Shown: positions 45,853 to 55,318 of the stretch, piece by piece
Numbering within the stretch: the first letter of the stretch is position 1
Layout of the letters: every line of letters starts with the position of its first letter
Origin: Juglans regia
Lineage: Eukaryota; Streptophyta; Magnoliopsida; Fagales; Juglandaceae
Length of the DNA stretch: 64,000 nucleotides
Assembly (NCBI RefSeq): GCF_001411555.2
Contig: NC_049901.1
Span: 37,706,838-37,770,837, forward strand
Direction: 5' to 3'
Made by a program: the position numbers and the translations under genes
Notes under the pieces: model-generated
Told to the model about the DNA's origin: nothing
Databases searched by the model: none
Seen by the model: the letters and a program-made list of their open reading frames with translations, nothing else

Positions 45853-45878
45853 ATCCTCCTTGCATTCCCACCTATCTT
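45853..45878. repeat. 26-bp direct repeat, right copy
   Basis: Identical to 41504-41529. To its right the plus-strand copia-3 reading continues in frame (PTYLPPEYSNANEHAPASS). To its left begins the minus-strand copia-2 fragment. Confidence 0.9.
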
Positions 45879-46081
45879 CCTCCTGAGTACTCAAATGCTA
45901 ATGAACATGCACCTGCATCATCACCAGTCGCACCTACTCCTGTAGTCCACATAACTCTCGAGCCCACCCAAGCTTCTCTTGGACTTGCCGTTGTTGCTGC
46001 CACTGACCATGTGCAACATCCTCACCAGATAGTGACTCGATAAAAAAATAACATCAGCAAACCAAAGCTCCATACTGATGG
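45879..46081 (+). pseudogene. copia-3, segment upstream of the hAT insertion
   Basis: The frame reads PPEYSNANEHAPASSPVAPTPVV, then HPHQIVTR, a stop, and KNNISKPKLHTDG. This is the Pro/Ser-rich linker and 'TR.KNNI.KPK' segment that precedes the reverse transcriptase in copia polyproteins. It is cut after HTDG by the hAT-type element, and the rest of the protein resumes at 48576. Confidence 0.7.
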
Positions 46082-46249
46082 TAGGGCTGAGCACCGACCG
46101 ATTCGGAGTCGGAGGGCCCAGACTCCGACTCCGACTCCGACTTTGTCGGAGGTCGAATCCGACCTCCGACTCCGCGATGTACATTATCCGATCCGGATCC
46201 GACTCCGACTTGTCGGAGCGGAGTCGAAGCGGAGTCGGATTACCAAGAG

Positions 46250-46700
46250 GAGCTGCGGCCTGCGTGAGAGGAGGGGCTCTGCAAGAACGCCGCGCGAGGG
46301 AGAAGCTACGTGAGAGGAGGGCTGCGCCTCGCCGCCTGCGCGTCGCGCGAGAGAGGGGTTTCGCGAGAGAGGGTTTGCACGAGAGAGGGGCTCTGCCGCT
46401 GCGAGAGGGTTGCGCGAGGGACGGGCTTCGCAAGAGGGAGGAGTTGTGCGAGAGAACTGTGCCGGCTGCGGCGCTGCGCGAGAGAGAGGGCGATTGGCGA
46501 GAGAGGGCTGCGGCGCTGCGCGAGAGAGAGGGCGCGAGGGCTGGGCTTCGCGAGAGGGAGGAGTTGTGCGAGAGAGGGACCAGAGGGTTGTGAAAGACTA
46601 AGAGAGCTACGCCGGCTGCGGCGCTGCCCGAGAGAGAGGGCGACTGGCGTCGGGCGAGAGAGGGATGCGGCGCTGCGTGAGAGAGAAGGCACGGGTTTGA
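46250..46700. repeat. GC-rich GAGAGAGGGC-type minisatellite inside the hAT element
   Basis: Imperfect units such as CTGCGGCGCTGCGCGAGAGA recur at about 46468, 46508 and 46613, together with GAGGGAGGAGTTGTGCGAGA at 46434 and 46554. All six frames tend to be open because stops are rare in this composition. Confidence 0.75.
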
Positions 46701-47013
46701 ACTTGAAGAAGGATAAGCTGGGCTGCACTGCAGACCTAAATGAGTAATCCAACGGCAACGGCGCCGTTTTTGCTATAAGGAATAGTTACTATAGTAATAT
46801 ACTAATATACATTATATACTAATTAATATGAATCTATTTTATATTATATATATATATATATATATATGAAGATTCATAAAAAAATATATGATATATATTA
46901 TTATATATGAATATTAAAAAAAAGACACCGACATTGTATACGAAATATTATTAATACACTAATATACTTTATATATATATATATTAATATATATAAATAT
47001 ATGTAATACACTA

Positions 47014-47690
47014 ATAGTATTAGTATATTAGTATTAGTATTAATATTAGTTATACTAGTAGTGATATTAGTTATACTAATAGTTATATTAGTATTAGACT
47101 ATTAGTTATTATTAATACTATATATTATACTAATAGTGATATTAATACTATATAATATATATAGTTATAGTTAAAGTCATTTAGTATAACTATATTAGTA
47201 TAAGTTATAGTGATTTAGTATAGTTATGATACTACAAGTTATAACTATAGTCTATATTAGTATTAGAATTAGTTGTAGTGATTAGAATAACTATATATTA
47301 GTATTTGCTATAATGATTTTAATTTAGTATAACTATATAATAGTATTAGTATATTAGTATTAGTATTAATATTAGTTATACTAGTAGTGATATTAGTTAT
47401 ACTAATAGTTATATTAGTATTAGACTATTAGTTATTATTAATACTATATATTATACTAATAGTGATATTAATACTATATGATATATATAGTTATAGATAT
47501 AGTCATTTAGTATAACTATATTAGTATAAGTTATAGTGATTTAGTATAGTTATGATACTACAAGTTATAACTATAGTCTATATTAGTATTAGAATTAGTT
47601 GTAGTGATTAGAATAACTCTATATTAGTATTTGCTATAATGATTTTAATTTAGTATAACTATATAATAGTATTAGTATATTAGTATTATA
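47014..47690. repeat. About 327-bp AT-rich tandem repeat inside the hAT element
   Basis: ATAGTATTAGTATATTAGTA starts at 47014, 47341 and 47666. The first two units are full length (327 and 325 bp) and nearly identical; the third is cut after about 25 bp. The units are themselves built of TTAGTAT/ATACTAAT words. Confidence 0.85.
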
Positions 47691-48571
47691 TTGACTATAT
47701 ATATTTTTTTTAATATAGTCAGTATTATACTGACTATATTACTGATTGTATTAGTATACTTAATGTCTAATACTAGTATATCACTATAGTTAATAACTTA
47801 ATAGTATCATATAGTAATATAGTATTAGTAATTGATACTATAGTAATTTATATAGTCATTTATATATAGGCTTAAAGTGGTTTACTAATTTATATATAGT
47901 AATTCATACTATTAGACTATTAGTAATTTATATGAATAATACTTTAGTTATTATTAATTAGTATTATATGTTATTATAAATTTATAGATTAGTGTTTATA
48001 CATTAGTATTACAATATTACATGTCGATGTTATTATTCATCTTAGTGTTTATAGTATATTATATATACATTAGTTATTAGTATTATATGCTATTATATTT
48101 ATACATTAGTAATTTAGTGTTACATGGTAGTAATATTGTAAATTTGTAATAGTATGATATTTACATATACTAAACTATTATTAGTAAATTTAGTCTATAT
48201 ATTATAGTATAAATATATTATTTAACTAGTATATTATTGAGTTTAACTAACTATATAAGATATAGTTGTATAAAATTTAAATAATTAATATATAGAAAAA
48301 CACATATTTTATAAAATATGTATAAAATCGGAGGCGGAGGCGGAGGCGGAGTCGGAGGGAGACGTCGGAGGCGGAGGCGGAGGATCGGAGTCGGATCGGA
48401 GCGGAGTCGGAGTCGGATCATCAATGGATCCGACTCCGACTCCGACTCCGACTGTCAAGAAGAAAAAACCTCCGACTCCGACTCCGACAAGTCGGAGCCG
48501 GAGCGGAGTCGGAGCGGAGCCGGAGCGGAGCCGGATTCGGAGTCAGATTGTCGGATTTTTGCTCAGCCCTA

Positions 48572-50132
48572 ACTGATGGCATCCTTGCCCAAAGCTCTTC
48601 TTACATTCACTAATGTACCTGATGCCCCCACATGTTATTCCGATGCAAGCAAGCATGCAGAGTGGCGCTCTGCCATAGATGAAGAATTTACAGCCATCAT
48701 GAAAAATGGGACCTGGTCTTTGGTTCCTTTTAAACATGGGATGAACGTGGTTGGCTCGAGGTGGATTTTCAAGTCCAAAAAGAAATCAAATGGCACACTT
48801 GATGGGCGAAAAGCCCGCTTGGTCACCAAAGGATATCATCAGCAGGAAGGAGTGGACTTCTATGAAACCATCAGTCCAATGGTCAAGCCTACAACAATTC
48901 GATTGATCCTGAGTATTGCAGTGTCCAGACAATGGAAAATTTGTCAAATAGATATCCAGAATGCATTTCTTCATGATATATTTTTCAGAGAAGTCTATTT
49001 GTCTCAACCCGTGGGGTATGTCGATCCAAACTTCCCCTCTATTGTATGGCCTGAAACAAGCTCCTCGGGTGTGGTACTCCCGCCTTAGTGAATATCTGCT
49101 CTCCCTAGGCTTCAAAAGCTCAAACTCGGACACTTCCCTATTCATTTACAGCTTTGGTTCAACCACTATCTTTGTCCTGATTTATGTGGATGACATATTA
49201 ATTACTGGCTCCAGTGCTACTACTATCTCCCAACTCATTAGTGATCTTATTTTGGAATTTGCTATGAAAGATTTGGGAGATTTAAGCTATTTTTTGGGGA
49301 TAGAAGCTCACCATATTCCACAGGGAATTTTCTTAACTCAACGCCAATACATACTTGACCTACTTTGAAGAAAAAATATGGATGAAGCCAAACTTGTGTC
49401 TTCTCCCATGTCTTCCTCTCACCAACTCTCACTTTTTTGCAGGAAATCCTTGTGCTGATCCTTCTCTGTATCGCAGCGTTGTTGGAGCCCTCCAATACCT
49501 ATCCTTGACTCGCCTTGACATTGCCTTTGTTGTAAACAAAGCTTGCCAATTTATGCACAAACCAACTAAGGATTATTGGTCGGCCGTGAAACGCATACTA
49601 AGATATTTGAAGTTCTCTGTTGACTCCGACCTGCTCATTCAACCCAATTCATCCACTCAATTGTCAATCTTTTCAGATGTTGATTGGGCAGGATGCCCAA
49701 GTGATGAGCAATCTACCTTCGGCTTTTGTATTTATTTTGGTAAAAATCTAATCTCTTAGAGCTCTAAAAAGTAACCCACCGTAGTATGATCAAGCACAAA
49801 GGTTGAGTATAATGCTACTACCGAATCTCTTTGGCTTCAATCCCTCCTAAAAGAATTTGGCGTCTTTGTCAAACAATGTCCCATTGTGTGGTGTGATAAT
49901 ATCGGAGCTACTTACCTCACGGCCAATCCAGTTTTCCACGCATGCACAAAGCATGTTGAAATAGATGATCATTTTGTTTGGGAAAAGGTGTAGCAGAAGT
50001 TCTTGGAAGTTCGGTTTATCTCTAGCAAAGACCAGCTTACTGATGGACTCACAAAGCTAGTGGTCTCTACACGTTTTGCGTTTCCAAGGGACAAACTCAA
50101 TGCCATTCCCTCCCCGTTGAGTTTGCAAGGGC
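48572..50132 (+). pseudogene. copia-3 reverse transcriptase and RNase H, several frameshifts
   Basis: Pieces in order: ALLTFTNVPDAPTCYSDASKHAEWRSAIDEEF, NGTWSLVPF, RWIFKSKKKSNG, KARLVTKGYHQQEG, QIDIQNAFLHD. A frameshift follows near 49045, then LLYGLKQAPRVWYSRL, LIYVDDILITG and KDLGDLSYFLGIE. A second break comes near 49366, then SVVGALQYLSLTRLDIAF and FSDVDWAGCPSDEQST. A third comes after LIS, then [26 protein letters not shown] and ISSKDQLTDGLTK. The YVDD catalytic motif is intact, but the gene is dead. It resembles copia-2 only at family level, so the two are different lineages. Confidence 0.9.
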
Positions 50133-50600
50133 GTATTAAGGAATCCTCAAAAGATCATCATGCAATCATGCCCAATAGAACTGATTCAAAGAGATAGCAT
50201 CTCTGCAAGATCATTCTCCCCATTTATAGGGATCAAATCATGTCAATCCACTGCATCTTTCTCCCTTGATTATAGGAATCTGTTACAGCCTTGTATTAAG
50301 AATTTTTTCCATATTTGTTCAGTAATTCATACCTTCTATATAACTCATATTTATATATATATATATAGAGTAATTCTATATACAGTCGTGAAATGCGTAA
50401 ATGCCGTACAGTCGCTTTGAAAAAGAGTAGGGTCCACTATTAAAAAATTAATTTATTTTCATGTGGATCCTATATTTATTCACTTTTTTTAAAACAACTA
50501 TACAACGTTTGCACACTCACAAATACAACTATCATTTTTCATATGTATATATATAACTCATACTCTCTCGGAACCAGTCGTGCAGAGTCTTTTCACATTG
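50133..50600 (+). repeat. Probable 3' LTR of copia-3, interrupted by a MITE
   Basis: After the purine-rich GTTTGCAAGGGCG the text TATTAAGGAATCC is a plausible mutated TGTTAAGG LTR start. CTGTTACAGCCTTGTATTAAG and TATATAACTCATA follow, which is typical of copia LTR U3/R sequence. The exact right end is not certain, and no matching 5' LTR is visible. Confidence 0.5.
50368..50540. mobile_element. 173-bp MITE (family C, copy 2, inverted)
   Basis: Starts GAGTAATTCTATATACAGTC and ends CAACTATCATTTTTC, i.e. the copy at 32556 in reverse. Flanks ATATATATA and ATATGTATA are a 9-bp duplication with one mismatch. It lies inside the presumed copia-3 LTR and so is younger than copia-3. Confidence 0.75.
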
Positions 50601-51505
50601 TTTTAGCGAGCAACTCCTATTAACATTGCGCATCCCTGTAACTCAAATTTATTTACCAATCTTTGTTCTTTCTTTCTTTTCTTTTTTTCTATATTTACAC
50701 TTGACCTTACCTTTACATGAATTGAGCTCTCACAGATGATGACGAGGATCTGTATTGTCAATAGGCCCTACTCACTCCATGGAGGATAACAACGCCATCC
50801 ATCTCAAAGCCACAAACCCATCATGCGGCAAAGCATCCAATGGTCATAACTCATAAATACCATTTTGTCTTTCATCCTATCCTTAGGCCCACAGATTCTG
50901 ATAACAAAGTCTGTCTTGGATCCGACTGTGCGTTGATTGATTCCTCAATAAATTTTCAAGCTGTTATCAATTAACATTCAAACACATCAACATCTAACTT
51001 ATTTTAAAATAAAAAAAATACAGAGAAAAAAAGACACAAACATAAACATTCCTAGCTCAATAATTTAAAGTTTGAAATTCAACCATATATGCATTGAACT
51101 ACGTTTCTTTTTTGTTGTTTAAAGACTTCCAGATTACAGGACCCCGTGGCCAAAAACCAAACCTTGATCTGTCATGTCTCACACATGGCAGGTCGTGACC
51201 ACTAGCATTAACCGATGGAATATATAAACCAGACCCAATATCAACCACTTGGGGTTGGCAATGACAAAATATATTGAAATTCAAATTCATTTGATAAATG
51301 TAGAAAGGAATTCATTCGACGACGCTGAGTACTAATATCTGGTCCAGAGCCCAGTGGATGTCTTACCACATTGTCTTTCTTTTCTGTCGAACTATTTTAT
51401 CTCATTAGCAATTTAGCATCTAAAACTTCAAGAGCTATTATATAGGCTGTGAACAACACATTTTTAGAAGCCAAGCAATGCTCTTTCTCTAGCCTCAATC
51501 TATAT
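50601..51505. other. Intergenic DNA downstream of the IQD gene
   Basis: No gene is supported. It includes the 3' flank of the minus-strand IQD gene; I could not single out a poly-A signal. Confidence 0.5.
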
Positions 51506-53241
51506 TCACAACCTCCTCTGCAATGAATAATGTCTCTCTGCTGGCTCTCTAACAAACTCTGAGGACCTCTGGAGCTTGCCCATTATAGCATTCTTGAAAC
51601 TAATAACTTCCTGAGCCTGTGAACACGACCTTTGCATCCGAACTCCACTCAAACTGCTCCTAGACTCCATCATTTCATTCAGTGAAAGCCTTTTCTTTGG
51701 CCCCGGTTCAGGTCTCTGCTTAGGAGCGCTATAGGACCTCAACTTAGCCTTAGAAGACTGAGTATTCGCCATATAATTCGGGAAGTTTCCGTATCCCCGG
51801 AAGAAGTTGTCGGCGCACACACTCTTTGCAGGCGTGGCCGGGGCATTGGAGTTGAAGAAACGCGGGGTGCTTTGTGCGGTGGAGAATCTACACTCCTCCC
51901 CAGTTAAGCCCCAGTCATGGTCATGAAAGTTCCGGCAATCGGGTATCGAAATCCGGGCAGGAAGCCCACTTGCCGGGAGTGGAGAAGACAGTGTTTGATA
52001 AGTTGGGTCATCACCAAAATCTGAAACTGAAGTGTTTGTTCGACGGGATCTTGATTTAGGCCTGCCAGTATCGACCTCTACAATTTTGGGGCTTTCATCA
52101 ATGGAGTTAATTGCGGTGTCCAGAGAAGCTGACAGCCTTCTGCTGTGGAGTGGGCCTGTGTGTTCACTTCTAGTGTCATCGAATCTCTCCTGCAAAATTA
52201 GAGCAAACAATAATGACTATAAATGCAAATGCAGATAATAAAATGTTCTATATTTTTATTTACTTTTGTGGAAAATTTGAAACTTGGGTTTTTGAGTAAT
52301 CACCATGGATTTTCGCGCTCGGATTTCAAATCTGTTAGTTTCATTGTTGATGATCCCGCGAGCTTTCTGGGAACGAACAGTGGCCTGAGCTCTAATAAGA
52401 GCCAACATACAGTGAAGAGTTGCAGTCGCCTGTTTGCGCACTAAATAACCTCTAACCAGTGCCTGTATCTTCACCAGTCCTTTTAGTGCTCGCAGGGCCT
52501 TTCTGGCCTATATTCAGAATCCAAGATCCAAGGAAAAATTTCAATTTCTAGATATCCAAACAGATAACAGAATTAGAAACTAAATTGAGTATTCAGGTCC
52601 TAGCAGTTCTAAAACAAAAGCTAATATGCTTATGTAAAGACTCGTTTTTTAGCAACTGACTAGATCTTTAAGTCCGAAGTCAGTTGTTTTTTCTTCATTT
52701 TCAGTGAATTTTGTTCAGCAGAGACCATAAACTTGAACATTCAAATCCACACGCAAGGTTTCAAAGTGCACCTACGGCTAAAAACACTGATACATAGCAA
52801 ATATTTGATTTTGGCACGCTAATCTTAAGACACACTTACCAAATATCCCCTAAAGACGGTCTGAACCTTCACAGCAGCCCACCTCTCATGTCCACCACCA
52901 AACATGGAGCCCCTTCCATGGCTGGTTAGCCTGACAACCGCCACCGCCGCCTGCGCAGCAGCCACTGCTGCATCAGCGGCCGCCGCCGTGGCTGCCGCCA
53001 CCGCAATTGCATGCTTGTTTTGCTCCTTCTCTGATTCTGTGTAGTATGATTTTAGCCACGCAGCCTCGGCAGCGGATATGTTGGGTGGTATGGTCCCCGG
53101 ATTATGACACAAGCCGCTAGAGTCTCTGCCAGAGTTGCCAAAGCTTCCCCGTTTCTTGTCTTTCTGGTCACTGGAATTGGAGCTCTCTTTGTCTTTCTTT
53201 ATCCCGAACAAGCCCCTTAGCCACCTTGTTGCCCTACCCAT
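51506..53241 (-). CDS. IQ-domain (IQD25/26-like) calmodulin-binding protein, 3 exons, 429 aa
   Basis: Minus-strand exons: 53241-52840, 52507-52304, 52189-51506, GT-AG introns, all phase 0. IQD proteins bind calmodulin, and many associate with microtubules or the plasma membrane. Seen: N-terminal [16 protein letters not shown], typical of the family; an Ala-rich helix ([22 protein letters not shown]) at about residues 80-105; three clustered IQ-type motifs from about 118 to 190 ([54 protein letters not shown]); and a DUF4005-like C-terminus with [32 protein letters not shown] and [10 protein letters not shown]. The intron after GYL, splitting the first IQ block from ARKAL, is the position conserved across this family. 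An upstream in-frame ATG-like extension was rejected because MGRATRW is the family start. The similarity to Arabidopsis IQD25/IQD26 is from memory. Confidence 0.95.
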
Positions 53242-55306
53242 TTTCTTCGAGTTTGTAGAGTGGGGAGCACCCCAAGAAACGTTACTGCAGAAGAAGAAGG
53301 AATGGCTCGGAAGAGTGAAATCGGTAAGAAGCAAGTCAAAACGTTTTTTAAGAGGAAAATGCTGTCAATAGGGTTACAATTCGGAATCTTTTAGGCGCTT
53401 TCCATGTCCCGAAAAGTTGTGGAAAAGAGTTCTCAAAGAAGAAAATGTCTAAGAATCTGTTCATGATTGAAAAATGTAAAAGTTTTTGTGATAAAAAGAA
53501 ATAAGATCAGTGGAAATTTGATTTTTTATTTTCCTTTTGGAAAAGGAAAATTAAAAAAAAAGAGCTGAAAAACTCTGTCCAAACCTCGTGAAAATTTGCA
53601 TTACATGACAAAAACTTGTCGCTGAGCCTGAACGTGCAGGAGGATTAAAATTAAATATTAAGAAAATTAGACGTAGGAACTCATTGGGAAGTTACAAAAA
53701 AGTGAATAAAACAACAAAAGTTGGTCATTATATCAGGGAAAATCAAAGTAAAATAATCACAGATCAGAGAAAAAGCCACCCTCATAGAATCAGATTCTTG
53801 AACGAAAAGCAATAAAAAAGAAAAAGGAACGAGGCAAAGCAGAATGAAAGTGAAACGCTCGAATTCTCAATCCAATCAGAAACTCAGAAAACTACTATTA
53901 AAAGCAGAAAAGTTCACCTCTAGTGAAAACTGAAATATCTCTCTCTCTCTCTCTCTCTCTGATTGCTTTCTGGAGCGACGTGTCCTTGAAAAGAAAGATA
54001 CCTCAGTGTCCTCAGCTTCTGACAATCTCGTGAAGCCTTTACATATTTGTATGTCTAATGTCTCAGTCTCATAATACGTAGACTTCTCTTTTAAAAACAA
54101 CTTTTTTATCTATTCTCTGCTACTGTTTCCCTCCTTCTATTTCGAGCAAATAAATGGAAATGAGAGCTATTACTTTCTTTTGCTCTTAAAATCCCCATAA
54201 CCAAATAAATTGTGTTGATTGGTTTCGTGAGGTTTCAAAGAGAAACAAATCATATGGCCTCTGTGGCTCTGTCTGGCATGTGCTCTTTTCTCTGTTTCAC
54301 CATTAAAGCAGTGCCAATGAGAGATATGTTTTTTGTTTGAATATTTTTTGCTCCTTTGTGCCCACTTCTTTATAAATGGGCAGATGGCCGAAGCGCTTTT
54401 AGCCCCAACCTTCTTTTATTTCTCTCCCTTGCGTTTGAAAAGATCTTTTGGTTGTTGCCAGAATCTAACAGTGATTTTCAGAACAGTTCTTCTATACACC
54501 TTTATGTTTGAATGCTTATTTTCTATATTTTTCGTCTTCTTTTTATATAAACAAGACTATGATAATATTGAATACAACGATATAAGAAAAGAGAATAGAA
54601 TGATACATCCAACTAAAAATTGCATTAGAGAATAGTTGTAATATTAAAGACTAGTCAATAATATAATTAAAATCTTATTAGATCAATTGTAAACAACAAG
54701 GACTTCTCATTCACAATCAATGTGAGATTTCATATACCATCTATCTTTTATCACAATATAGATATCACAATCTCTCCCCTTAAATTTTTGACGTTCTCAT
54801 CGTGTTCGTTCGTCATAGGTGGTACGGCTCAAATCTCACATTTCTAGTTGAAATAAAGTCTAATACCATTTATAATGCCCTAAGGGAGCCTCAAACCACA
54901 TATGAGTCTATACTCCCAAAGGACAAGTCAATAATACAATTAGAATCCTATTGTATCCATTATAAAGAAAATGAATTTTTCATTCTCAAACAATGTAAGA
55001 TCTCATACACTATCAACCCCTTATTACAGTATGAATATCACAATAATAATGTAAAAGAAAGAACAAATAAATGGATAATGAGTCCAATAAATTAGATTAA
55101 GATCAATTTTCTTTAGAGAACTTAATAGAGAATTATCAAGTAAGCCATTTTATAATTTGGCTAGTAGATTCTTCTAATACGATTTTGGGTCATATGTGAA
55201 GAGGGAACATTGTAGTCAACTATTTTCAAAGTTGAAGGGGGGTCTTAACATCTTTTTCCTCGCGGTCCTCAATTACAAAAAGCTAATCAAGCATGGCTTG
55301 ATAGTT
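53242..55306. other. IQD upstream region and intergenic DNA
   Basis: The proximal part is the IQD promoter/5'UTR on the minus strand. A CT microsatellite (GA on the minus strand) is at 53938-53960. At about 54645-54780 and 54905-55040 an imperfect repeat occurs twice: AAAGACTAGTCAATAATATAATTA / GGACAAGTCAATAATACAATTA, each followed by GTGAGATTTCATA / GTAAGATCTCATA. No gene is supported. Confidence 0.5.
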
Positions 55307-55318
55307 AGGATTGGATGA

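Larger units (their letters stand above)
46082..48571. mobile_element. hAT-type non-autonomous element (2490 bp) with perfect TIR and 8-bp TSD
   Basis: TAGGGCTGAGCA at the left end and TGCTCAGCCCTA at the right end are perfect 12-bp inverted repeats. ACTGATGG at 46074-46081 and 48572-48579 is an exact 8-bp target-site duplication, the hAT hallmark. Both subterminal regions (about 46100-46245 and 48329-48545) are arrays of GGAGTCGGA/TCCGACTCC words on both strands. Inside lie a GC-rich purine minisatellite (46250-46700) and then about 1.5 kb of very AT-rich DNA with a 327-bp tandem repeat. I see no transposase. Open frames across the arrays are Ser-Asp or Arg-Glu low-complexity readings. It interrupts copia-3. 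Confidence 0.92.

Noticed and set aside
46078..46758. Several overlapping open frames on both strands (Arg/Glu/Gly- or Ser/Leu-rich)
   Set aside because: They are open in many frames at once because the GC-rich purine minisatellite lacks stops. No domain, and the block lies inside a bounded hAT-type element.
46100..48545. CCGAC words as possible DRE/CRT stress-response elements
   Set aside because: The core is preceded by T in nearly all units, whereas the DRE/CRT core is RCCGAC. The arrays are better explained as transposon subterminal repeats.
48318..48572. Open frame with a long Ser-Asp repeat
   Set aside because: It is a reading of the TCCGAC/GTCGGA subterminal array and ends at the transposon terminus. 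Not a protein gene.
44484..50132. Minus-strand copia-2 and plus-strand copia-3 as one inverted duplication able to form hairpin RNA
   Set aside because: Their reverse transcriptase readings agree only at family level; they are different copia lineages.
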